Assembly (NCBI RefSeq): GCF_963675165.1
Contig: NC_087390.1
Location: 3,610,001-3,674,000, forward strand
Length of the DNA: 64,000 nucleotides
Direction of reading: 5' to 3'
Source of the DNA: Halichondria panicea
Taxonomy: Eukaryota > Porifera > Demospongiae > Suberitida > Halichondriidae
Below, piece after piece: positions 47,058 through 57,228 of the stretch. The notes beneath the pieces are model-generated. The model saw only the letters and a program-made list of their open reading frames with translations, made no database searches and was not told the DNA's origin. How positions within the stretch are numbered: the first letter of the stretch is position 1; the number at the start of each line of letters is the position of its first letter. A program made the position numbers and the translations under genes.

Positions 47058-50000
47058 CTAGAGTAATTTTGTAGTTTCTGCCTGTGTTGAGATATTCATT
47101 GAAGTAGGTACAGTCGAGTTCATTTCTGTGAGTGAGCAAAATATCTATCATTTAGTAATTAGGCATCCATGACTATGTAACAATTAAAGTACAATATGAA
47201 TATTAACACTGCCGTGCGACTACCATGCGCAGTACATGTAACATCATACTCGGGTGAAAATTATTGAGATACGTAACACAGATCCATAATTATTTAATAT
47301 TGCACTACTTATTGCTTTTGTGCTGAGACAACACACATTCATCATGTTTTTACACTGGTGCAAAGCATGAACGCACGGCATCAAGGCCCAAGCTAGCTAC
47401 ATGTAGACTGACAGTATTATATACTGTTTAAGTGTTAGTGTATCTGCATGAGTACCATAATAATTATTATACATTACTACATGCATTACGCGTGTAAAAC
47501 AGATGTGTTGATTGAGTTGTAGGTTACCATGGGTAGGATACTCGGTCTGGGGGGTATGGTCATTTCCAGCTTGAGTTTCATTGCTCGATACGAATCCTAG
47601 TATGGTTGCAATAGCAGGATAGCCTTTAACTAGTAAGTTAACTTTGCTTTGAATCATATTCAACTCAATTTGTAGCTTCTCTTTCTCCTGAAGGAAAGAT
47701 AATGAGGGAGACCATCAACTTGCAAAAAATAAATTATAGTGTGCATATTTTCTTAGCCCCTGGGTTGTGGCTGGTATAGCATATGAACACACGACAAAAA
47801 TATGATTGTCCCTCCCTAAATGCTAGTTATGCTTGTAATCTTACCTTGTCACAGCTGGCGTCAGAAGATACAGCCTTTGGTTGTAGAGCATTGTCTGGAG
47901 AAGAGTATGTTCAAATGCATTTACATCCTAAGCTTTTTCTACATAATTACGCATTAAAATTTGCATGTACTGGTACTCTTACCGTTGGTCGTAGCCTTCT
48001 CCTCTGAAGGCTTAGTATGTGGTCTCAGTAAGCCTGCCTCCATTAAAATCTTTTTCCTTTGCTTAGTGAGACCCTATAATGGGCATTTCACACATGAATC
48101 ATATAGACCATGACTGCATGGTCTGAAATTGAACAACAACAACATAATTATTGTTGCACTGCTATACTGACACTTTATGACACTTCTGAGAGCATAACAC
48201 ACTTACTTGAAATGTAATCTCCTCCCGTATGTATTCGTCGTCAAAAGTGTTCCAAGCCTTAAGTTGATCATCGGTCAGGAAATGATAAACTACGTACATG
48301 CACATGGAAGTACTACAGATAGTGAGTGCAGTTTGTCATGCGTAGGGTTACTTCTGGTGACACAGTGACTGTATGTGTACAGTCTGTTAAAGGCTTTCCT
48401 GAATCACAGAAATTCACACAGTTCGCATTTGTGGATGTCATTGAGTTTCTATAATTTAAAAATCATTATAACGACTACAGAAAACTACTTTGCTGCATAC
48501 ATCATCTATTATGGAAAGAGGGAGAGGGAGAAAGACGGAGGGAGAGGGAGGGGAGAGAGGGAGGGAGAGGGAGAAAGACGGAGGGAGAGGGAGGGGAGAG
48601 AGGGAGGGAGAGGGAAGAAGAGGGGGAGGGAGGGAGAGGGGAGAGGGGAGGGGGAGGGAGAGAAAGAGGGAGAGTGAGAGAGAGAAAGAGAGATATACAA
48701 TGTACCTTGCATGGCTCCCCTAAGACAAGCCAGTGGTGTGTCCATCCAAATGGTGTACACACAGGTACTCGGCTCTGACATGCTGTGTAGCTTAGTACGA
48801 GTACTGCAGTTCAGCATTACCTACAAAGTAATTACATGGCAGGAGGACAGTAACTGAACAAAGTGCCTCCTTCGTCGTTTAGTGTACATTGCACATGATT
48901 AAACATTATGTAACATGTGGTTGTAAGCTGTAACACAGTGTATGTCTAAACTACATGTATATATCCATCGAAATGTGATTTGTTTGAACTCACCTTAGAT
49001 TCTCTGTCTGAAAGGCCACACCTTTCTCCCACGGTGAAATGCATTCCTATCAGTGTGTCGTTCTCAATAATCCACTCATGCCACACTCTGAGTAGATGGG
49101 GGAAATATCAAGAGTGTGAGATACGTGTACACAATAATAATTACATAATTATGTATAATATAAATTATAATTTTTATATGTAACTATACCGGTCTATTTT
49201 TAATTACAGTGCCCACCCTACTAGAAGGGACTAGTCCAATAATTTTGCTCTAATTGAGCGGCAAGTACACAATTATTTTTCTGGTGCTTAGGTTATTAGA
49301 AAAGAAATTACAGCGAGGCCTGAATCGAGGCTATATACATGTACATGCATGTACGTACAATTAATCTATTCTAAATTCGTGAAACGGCTTATATTCTAAC
49401 GCTAAGTCCACTCCAATATTATTATTTGTGCGCTAACTGTGAAAAATTTTGGGCGCTATGATTAGGAAAAAGACACTATAAAATTATATATAGACAGGAA
49501 ACTTTTTCTAAACAAGCATTTGACATTGTTTTGTTTTATTGTTATGTCTTACCCCAAAACACCATGAAAGCTGTTCCAGCTGGATCGCTCTTCCTTTTGA
49601 GTGACATTTTGAAATGGACACACAGTGTATTCGTACCTGAAGTTATAAGCATTCATATTGATCTACCACAGATTGAACTAAATGTTGGAGAACCCACTTG
49701 CCCCCTGGAAATTACTCGCTATATATACGGCCGCGGTAGCTAGGCCAAATACATTAATGCATGTTTGCAAATTAATGTGAATTTCGTAGCAAAAGTACAT
49801 GACATTGTATAAATGAATCGTGATCAAATTTTGATTCATGGGTCAAAATCTCTGTACCTTCATACGGATTACCTATACGTACCCTTTCTCTTTTCCCTTG
49901 AAACACTCTCCATTTAGCTTCTGAAAGTGATCAGGGCCTAAGTGTGTGTATGTGTGTGTGTGTGTGTGTACAAGTCTGGTGATGAGGGGGGGGTGAGTGG

Positions 50001-50915
50001 GGGAAAGTGAACAACTATGAACTAGAGAATCAATGAATTATGTAAACCATTCCATTTTCTTGGGATAGTGAGACCTTCACTCACCTGAAAGTGGAGCTGG
50101 ATCTATTCTTAAAGATAGCTTTTTAGCTGAGCTGCAAGCGAGAATGAGTTACTCAGACACATAATGTACATTTTATAATCCATACTTAGAAAATGACTGG
50201 AAATGAGTAGACGAGGGTGGCTCCACAATTTTGATCTTAACATTTTCGCTGCCAGCTGCAATTATACCTACATGTTATACGAAAAAAATTGTGTGCAGCA
50301 AACACTTCATGGCAATTATTAAAATAGTACATAATTATATCTATGAAGGGCCTGTCCAAACTACTAAATAGTAGCCCAGCCCCGATTCAAAAATGACTTT
50401 TTCCCCAACCTAGCGTAAATCAGGGCTGGTGTGAGACTACTAGAAATAGAGAAGAAGAGAACTATAAGTATTACTGTAATACCTCGATTTAAAGCGACAC
50501 TTTTTAATAATTAGGTTCGCTACTTTTGGAGGTTGACAAATTATATTGCAGTCCTGGTGTCGCATATTTAGAGGGTCGCATCTAATTGGAGGTAACTTTA
50601 CAGAGTCTATTTGCCTCGATTTCAGGCCGCTTAAAACACTGATTTTCCAGTGGGCTACAATCGAGGCTAGGGAGTGGCTACATTTACCTCTATTTAGAAC
50701 GCGACATTAATTAATTGTCAATGCAGCTGTCACTACTTTTAGAGGCCAGAAAATTGCTGAAGCTCCTGGGTGTCGCATATTTGGAGGATCGCCTTAAATC
50801 GAGGTCTTACGGTACTTTACATCGTCACGTACGTACTTGATATTGCAAAACAGCAAAGAACAGCTTTCGGTATCTGCAACATCACATTCAGACAATAGGG
50901 TTTGTCTCCTACCAT
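47058..50915 (-). CDS. GNPTG: GlcNAc-1-phosphotransferase gamma subunit
   Basis: Exons in coding order: 50915-50837, 50126-50085, 49937-49883, 49636-49553, 49087-48994, 48820-48706, 48289-48207, 48073-47983, 47894-47845, 47687-47528, 47125-47058; 306 aa in frame (human 305). The protein is the regulatory subunit of the Golgi enzyme that starts mannose-6-phosphate tagging of lysosomal hydrolases. It has an N-terminal signal sequence (Met1 or Met12; AVLCCFAIS), then an MRH-type lectin domain: LNGECF, YTVCPFQNVTQKE, SSWNSFHGVLGVWHEW, and HSMSEPSTCVYTIW with LAC. Next comes the DMAP1-binding-like/helical part (VYHFLTDDQLKAWNTF, GLTKQRKKILMEAG) and a C-terminal short coiled coil (EKEKLQIELNMIQSKVNLL) that resembles human [21 protein letters not shown] by position. 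All conserved cysteines seem retained. The last exon (about 23 aa) has no match I recognise. Confidence 0.93.
48515..48691. repeat. Purine-rich (GGGAGA)n minisatellite
   Basis: About 175 bp of almost pure G and A on the plus strand, with a duplicated unit around GGGAGAAAGACGGAGGGAGA. It sits in a GNPTG intron and ends 14 bp from the splice donor of exon 48820-48706. In the transcript it is a pure pyrimidine tract. Confidence 0.95.
49948..49969. repeat. Short (GT)n run at a GNPTG splice acceptor
   Basis: A GTGTGTGTGT run at the 3' end of the intron before exon 49937-49883. On the gene strand it reads as a (CA)n tract ending CTTAG at the acceptor. Confidence 0.8.
50472..50814. mobile_element. 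MITE, TACCGTAAGACCTCGATTTA family
   Basis: 343 bp, in GNPTG intron 1. The left end is TACTGTAATACCTCGATTTA and the right end AAATCGAGGTCTTACGGTA. Its body is the diverged reverse complement of 30,405-30,784 (shared words include CAGTGGGCTACAATCGAGGC and GTGTCGCATATTT). Confidence 0.75.
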
Positions 50916-51106
50916 ACCAGATAACCACCAACACAACACAGCACAGTACAGTCTAGTCAGCACCACCCACAATATAAATCAGACACTGCAGAGCCAGCAC
51001 ATACAAAGACCACGCCTTTGTTAGTTAGAAAGGCGTGGTTTCTAGTCTCTAAGTAGTGCTCACCTACATTCTCGTTTTACAATTAAAAAACCCTCCTGTT
51101 CATCTC
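50916..51106. promoter_or_regulatory. Divergent promoter of GNPTG and CWF19L2
   Basis: Only 191 bp separates the two start codons, so both promoters and 5' UTRs must lie here or overlap the first exons. It contains an inverted pair ACCACGCCTT (51,009-51,018) and AAGGCGTGGT (51,030-51,039). CCACGCC-type boxes are bound by Sp/KLF-class factors in animals; use here is inference. No TATA box in a canonical position. Confidence 0.6.
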
Positions 51107-54001
51107 ATGGCTAGCTTTGTATCAGCTCGAGATATTAGTGCTGCTAAAGCATTGAAGAAGCAAGAGAAAAAAATTGCTCGTAGTGATATCTTGAAGCAAG
51201 CCAAAACTGACCACGAGCAAAGGACGAGAAGAAAAGAACTTCGTGAACAGACGGGTGAGGATGAATGGATGGCTCCTGGTTTGATGAGCAGATTCAGTGA
51301 TGACACCACTTCACACACAAGGAAGAAACACAAGAAAGACAATAAAAAGAAGAAACATTCGAAACACATGGATCATCATGCCAGTTCATCAGAGTCAGAG
51401 GGTGATGTTTGGGTCGAGAAAGGTCGGGATTCAGATAGTCAATCGGATCCTACCCTAAAAACTAACAAGGCTGGCAAGGATGGAACCCTTCAGCGAGAGA
51501 CCTGGATGACAGCACCAATGGAATCATCTCACAAAAGCTTACTTGCAATCGAGGACCTGAGAAAATCATCTCAAGTGAAAGAGCAGAAATCAAATGAGGC
51601 AGTAAGTGCTCTCCAGCTTATTTTCGCCATACCGTATATCTTCTAATTTATCGGACAGCAAAAAATAAATATTTTGGAAATTGTCTGGAACAGATTTTTA
51701 TAGAGCATGCGAAGTGTCCGGAATAATTATAACAAACAAGCAGCTGCATACGAGCTAGCTAGAACAGTGTGCGATTGAATAGTTGCACTAGCTATCTAAA
51801 ACTAGCTACTCAACTGCAGCACTCTAAGTCTTACTTGCCGTCTAGTCAACTTTTCAGAGTATTGTCTGGCACTGGAGTGTCCGTTGTATTAGAACAATGA
51901 AAATTGCCCAAGAGTGTCCGGGGTAATTAGAAGTGTCCGATAAATTAGAAGATATACGGTAATACTATTAGAAGTAACACTTTGTTGATCCTACCAAGAG
52001 TTCCTACCCATTTTGTGTATAGCTACTATAATCATTGGTTCTCACTTGTACAGAAGTCGTACTCTCTTTACGAATACACACATTATATAGCTGTAAGGTG
52101 TACAGACAGTATGCTCGTGCTTAATTTTCATGCAGGTAAAGGTCTCTCTTGATAACCCTGGTCAGCACCCCCGTGAGATAAACCCATACTGGCAGGATGG
52201 GGGCACTGGACTACCGGAGAAGAAACAGGAGGACAAGCAATCTCGACGAACTGGAGATGGTGGACGTAGCTGGATGTTGAGAGCGTACAAGAGAGCGTTA
52301 GAGCAAGCGGAGAGCGAAGGAAAAGAACTGGAAGAAATAGCTATTGTTAGATGGGGTTCCCTAGACAAGCTGTACTCGCTGCTGCGTGCTGCTGGGATCG
52401 ATCCCAAAAATCCTGACAAAGCTCGAAGCTCAAGGAAGCATGAATATCTGTATGCTGAGCCACCACGAACCAGTAAACACTTGCTGCCGAAAAGAGATCG
52501 ACACTTTTCCCGTGATCCCAGTAAACGAATACATACACCAGAGAGTCACAGTCCCTCAAATTACCAAGGATTTCTTCTTCCAGGTGAAAATCAGCCAGAT
52601 CATTCATCAAATGTTGCAGAGAGAAAAGACTCTTATAAATCAACCAACTGGCACAAGCAAACTACACCACAGAGAGATGATACCCAACTTCCCATGTTGA
52701 ACCAAGGCGCCAGAGGTGAACCAAGCAGTCCGAAAACGACTGCAGAGAAAACTGTCCAAGACACTATTGACAGAAAACCGGAAGATATTGACGCTGAACT
52801 GAATACCCTTGGTGCTAAAGTCATAAAAGCTGAAATGCTAGGTGATTTGGCGAAAGTCGAAACCTTGAAAAAGAAGTTGGAAAGGCTGCACGAGCTGAAA
52901 AAATATCAACAAAATCGAAAATCGTCAACCAAGAAACAAGAGGATCAGCCTGAATCTCAAGTGAGAGCCATTCCACTGGTGTCTACTGACAGATTTGGCA
53001 GAGTGAGACCACTGGATATGCCAAGCAGTGAGAGAATACAAAGATACAGTGCACCTCCAGCCAAAAAAAGCAAAAGTAAAAAGTACGCTGATGACGGTGA
53101 TAGTTACAGCATACGAGAACTAATGGAACAAGAAAGAAAAATATCAACAAGGGACACTCAATTGGCCATTGCAGGCATGGCATCCAAATTTGTTTCATCT
53201 TCTAACAAAGATGACACAATCGACGAAAAGCATGCTTCCAAAGTGGCTGTTTCGTATGACCCCAGACAAAATGAAGGCAAGGATTTCATGCGAGCAATGA
53301 CTCAGAGCAAAAAGATAGCAGAGACTATGGATAATTGTAAGCTGTGCTTTGGAAACGACAACTTCAGCAAAAGCCTCTTGGTTGCAGTAGGCATCAGTGT
53401 CTATCTTGCTGTTCCCGCCACACAATCCCTGATCGATGGTCACTGCCTGTTGATCCCAATGGAGCACCACACATCAATGATACTGCTCGATGAAAATGTG
53501 TGGGATGAGATCAAGGTGTTTCAAAAGGGTCTCACTCGTATGTTTAATGGGCATGGCTGTGATGTTGTGTTCACTGAGAGCTATATGAGTGCTAATAAGA
53601 GGACCCATGCATATCTAGAGTGTATCCCTTTACCGAGAGAGCAAGGTGATCTGGCCCCTATGTATTTCAAGAAGGCCATCATGGAAAGCGACGAAGAATG
53701 GTCGATAAACAAGAAACTCATAGACACAAAACGAAAAGGTATTCGGGGCTCTTTGCCTATTGGTCTACCATACTTCTTTGTGGAGTTTGGTCTTGACGGT
53801 GGGTTTGCACACATCATTGAAGATCAAGACAGCTTTCCCTCTTACTTTGCCAAGGAGGTGATAGGGGGAATGATGGATCTGGAACCTCGGCTATGGTTGA
53901 AGCCACCACTCGACTCCTTTGAAACTCAGAAGAGAAAGGTTTTGAAACTATCTGAATGGTGGAAACCGTATGACTGGACACAAAAGCTCAAGAAGAACTG
54001 A
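51107..54001 (+). CDS. CWF19L2: CWF19-like protein 2 (spliceosome-associated)
   Basis: Two exons: 51107-51601 and 52136-54001, joining in phase 0 to 786 aa (human about 894). Start chosen at the first ATG of the open frame, giving MASFVSARDISAAKAL. The family acts with the debranching/late spliceosome complexes in the nucleus. The N-terminal half is charged, with QAKTDHEQRTRRKELR, the family's GEDEWMAPGL motif, and a Lys-rich KKHKKDNKKKKHSKH stretch. The C-terminal third holds the two CwfJ domains: CKLCFGNDNFSKSLLVAVG, the histidine-rich DGHCLLIPMEHH (HIT-like), ECIPLPREQGDLAPMYF, FKKAIMESDEEWSINKKL, and the ending GLPYFFVEFGLDGGFAHI to WWKPYDW, all very close to the human protein. Transcribed divergently from GNPTG. 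A 332-bp MITE lies in its only intron. Confidence 0.95.
51630..51961. mobile_element. MITE with TACCGTATATCTTCTAATTT ends
   Basis: Occupies most of the CWF19L2 intron. The 28-bp termini (left TACCGTATATCTTCTAATTT..., right AAATTAGAAGATATACGGTA) are perfect inverted repeats. GTGTCCG and CGGACA words recur inside. No coding capacity. Confidence 0.8.
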
Positions 54002-54080
54002 TTAAATTTTATGTATACTATAAACACTATATAACTGTAAAAAAATAAAATGTAACGATTCGTGTCAACAAAATAATTGT
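54002..54080. terminator. Convergent 3' ends of CWF19L2 and glucuronosyltransferase A
   Basis: The stop codons of the two genes are 79 bp apart, so their 3' UTRs very probably overlap. A plus-strand AATAAA at 54,044-54,049 fits CWF19L2 polyadenylation. Confidence 0.55.
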
Positions 54081-56645
54081 TCAAGTTCTCAGTTTGTATT
54101 TCCAGCGATACTTATGCTTGCGAAGAAATGGGTGAATCTGCGACTTCACTTGCCAAACATATACCTGCATGTAATTATAAAAAATATATATATGGCATAT
54201 AATTATATCACTACAAATTCACACAAAATATTATACTGACTGACACAAGTGGGCCGGTATAAAGATGCATAGCATGCGGGAAAACTTGTATTAACCTCTT
54301 TATCTGATCCTCGGCACTCCAGTCTAGGATCCAGACAGTCTGTTAAGAAGTTACTTAAAAAATCAGACTCTTCGAAGCCAGCTAAAGATTTGATACGTGA
54401 ACTGGGAGCATAACCATATAGAACTTTAGGGTGGTCAATCAGACAGTGCAAATTCACAGCAAAACCAAGGCTGCTGATCGGAAAAGGTCTGCAAAAGCAT
54501 ACAAAAGGTGGTTAGCATCTGACAAAATTAAGTATTATGTACCATCTATACGGGGAATTGTTGGATGAAAGAATTTCAATTATAGCTTTCTTACAATTTG
54601 ACCACACAGTATTACTAGAATATTTTGCGGATGAAAAAATCTTTGCAAATGAGCCAAAGGAGCAGAAAAATTTATTCTTTTTAAAAATCTAACTACCTAT
54701 AATTATGACAACATTATGAGGATCAACCTCACACAAATAGACTTTAGATGTAGTACGTACGTTTCTTGTCATTTGAAGATAGGCTGAAAAGACAGGTGGA
54801 GAAGACCACGAACTGACTATAAAAGTATTAATACCGAATTGCTTGATTTTTGTGCACTAGCTGTTTTCTGGCCCTCTTTCACTTATTTCCACATTTTGCA
54901 AGTTCTACAACACTGCTCATAGTAACTTTTGCGCTTGTTACTTAACGTACAGCTAGTGTACTTAATGGATAAAACAGCAGAAAGACAGCCCGTTAGTAAT
55001 TAAGTTAGCATTCCATAATTTATAGTGTATATAGTAGTACTTACATTGTAGTTGCATGAAGGGTGTGCCATTCAACACTAGACCCATTTTTACAGACAGG
55101 CCCTTGAAACTTTGATTGTCCAGCAAAACCAACAGGCCACACACCAACATGTTGTATCTTCCGCATCTGTAAACAGTATGAAGAGTAACGTTGAAACACT
55201 ACTTTAAGGACACAAGTTGTGGTTTAATTTATTACCTCCTTAAACAACCTCAGATCATACTTGCTCTCATCATCAAGAAAATACACGAGTCCGCTGCAGT
55301 TCTCAGGTTTCTGACACCACTTCCTTATCCACTCCAAGCCCGTATTCTTTTCTTTAGCACCACGTTGCAAACCAATTTTCTCAGAAGGAATGTTGGTGTC
55401 AGTGCCATTTGTCTTTGTAAGCATGCTATACTTGGTAGATAAAAGGTGGACAGAGTTGACTTTACAAGAGTTCAATAAATCACTGACAAGAGCAGTCTTC
55501 TTGAACGTATTTTCAACAACGATCCATTCCATGTTTTCAACATTCATTAGTGATTGACACAAACTCGTCAGATCTAGTAACTGGGTAAGTCTCTTTCTGG
55601 TATGAGTAATTGCAAAAATTGTTGGAGGTGGTTCATTCTTCACAACAACTTTTAATGCTTTTATAGGAGGTGTAGGCGTTTTCTGATTGTAAACACATTC
55701 TGAGAAAAAAATCAATATATCAACAAATGTTCCATACTCGGGCTCAAGCCGCACATTTTATCAAGGAAAAAAGAACTCCATGATCAAGCAGGATTTCGGG
55801 TACCGTATAAGGGATTTGTTTGTGGGGGGAAATGTCGGTTTTCCGAGGAATTAAAACCAGGATAAACTCCCAGGCACCAGTATTTCACATGCAAAGCTAT
55901 TGGTGGGTGTGGTTTTCTAGAATTAAACGCGAATACGAAAATTTCCCGCTATACAGCCGGTACATAGTTCATGAGTATTCTTAATAGTACAGACCAACAA
56001 AAATTTTCCAGAGGCACACCCAGTCATTTTACATTGTAGTTTGGCACTTAGCGTTAAAACGTGGAGTGTTCCACAATAAGGCTGTAATGGGACCACCATA
56101 GCCTTGATTCCAGGCCGCATTATTAAAGTGCCACCAATTTATTTGGCGCTCATTGGAGAAATTGGACAGACGGAGTTACCACAAAACATGTTCCCAGCTA
56201 GTCAAACACTATAAATTATTATAACCATCAACGTACATATTCACTGCATGGCTCAGCAACACAAACAACTGGAACTTGAAACGTGTACTGTACGTGTGGC
56301 TATGGACTTTTAACTCACAGTGTTTAGAGAGGTTTGATAATCAACTAATCTCAGGAACAACTCACTCACAGTGTTTAGAGAGGTTTGATAATCAACTAAT
56401 CTCAGGAACAACTCACTCTTGGATGCCTTTACTTGAATATTTGGTGCCAGATTGTTCACCTGTTGGAGTGAATTTTCTGTCACTTTAGGCCCACTTAGAC
56501 TAATTGGGCCTAAACTTTCTACTTGAAACGATTTTTCAGCAATGATTAGCCCTACAACTGCAACAGTCACTAAGAGTAGAATTATGCATCCTCCTAAGTA
56601 AAACCATCGGTGCCGTTGACAAAGAAAAGCGTATCTTAAGGCCAT
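54081..56645 (-). CDS. GlcAT-type 3-beta-glucuronosyltransferase A, divergent active site
   Basis: Exons in coding order: 56645-56417, 55699-55236, 55166-55045, 54488-54296, 54164-54081; 363 aa in frame. Type II Golgi layout: short cytoplasmic N-terminus (MALRYAFLCQRHRWFY), membrane anchor (LGGCIILLLVTVAVVGLII), stem, then a GT43 domain. Family members transfer glucuronate from UDP-GlcA to a terminal galactose, as in the proteoglycan linker. GT43 blocks are present: PPTIFAITHTRKRLTQLLDL, LEWIRKW, VYFLDDES, HVGVWPVGFAG, GFAVNL and LDPRLECRGSDKE. Two changes stand out. The donor/metal motif DDD is DDE (FLDDESKY), and the histidine of the family's VWH motif is Gln (VYVWQVKS). The DMAGFAV-type Asp is also lost (ISSLGFAV). 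The Glu preceding the L..NF segment (GFEESDFL) remains. Activity may be altered or lost; that is inference. Confidence 0.88.
55801..55962. mobile_element. TACCGTATA-type MITE in intron 1 of glucuronosyltransferase A
   Basis: Starts TACCGTATAAGGGATTTG and ends AATTTCCCGCTATACAGCCGGTA. The inverted ends are imperfect, so it is a decayed member of the TACCGTATAGC set. Confidence 0.5.
56316..56417. repeat. Exact 51-bp tandem duplication containing a splice donor
   Basis: Two units (56,316-56,366 and 56,367-56,417) appear identical. On the minus strand each carries the donor GTGAGT, so exon 1 of glucuronosyltransferase A can end at 56,417 or, still in frame, after one unit. The unit is 17 codons and open. 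Confidence 0.85.
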
Positions 56646-57228
56646 GCAAAGTCAATTTGTAGTTTCTCAGGCCCTCCCGCTTGGAAATTGACTGCTTTAC
56701 AAGAAAGTTAAATATCACGTGACCTCAAATTAAAGGCACTAAAAGAAAAGAAAAGGATAAATTTGTATGGTTTTTTGGTCATGAATATAATTATGACTAA
56801 AATTAATAAGTAAAAATTATGCACTTCCGCTTATTGAGGAAGTTAGGGGTGTGGTTTCAATTAAAATTCTATGAATATCATTATCATTAATATTTATCAA
56901 ATGCCTCAATCCGCTTGCTATTTAGGAATAATAGCCTGAGAAACTACAAATTGACTTTGCATGGCCTAAAATCCCCATCGAAGAATTTTGTTAGAATTAA
57001 TGGTGAGGGTCGTAAAATAAAAAATCACCAAATTATTTTTGGAATTTTTAATTTTACGACCATCACCTGATATGATAATAAATTATGATAGTTTGCTATT
57101 ATATTCGTTTTTAAGCGGCACCAAGCTAGCTAGCAGTTGGTGGGTGAGCAGTTGCACCATTAAAACAGGTTGTGCATGACCTCCTCTAGCTCTGTGTTGC
57201 GACACAGCTTGACCTGTGACATGATAAG
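56646..57228. promoter_or_regulatory. Divergent region between the glucuronosyltransferases with an inverted-duplication scar
   Basis: The 34 bp at 56,639-56,672, spanning the start codon of gene A, is repeated perfectly in inverse orientation at 56,934-56,967. In the second copy the ATG-GCC is followed by TAA, so it cannot start a protein. A further hairpin (GGTGAGGGTCGTAAAAT and its near-complement) lies at about 57,000-57,066. The region should hold both promoters. Confidence 0.6.

Noticed and set aside
48375-48817. Several overlapping frames on both strands rich in Arg/Glu/Gly or Pro/Ser/Leu
   Set aside because: They are translations of the purine minisatellite and of a GNPTG exon in wrong frames.
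50085-50137. Longer form of GNPTG exon 2 starting CTCAGC
   Set aside because: It breaks frame with exon 1; the acceptor 5 nt downstream restores phase 1 through exon 3.
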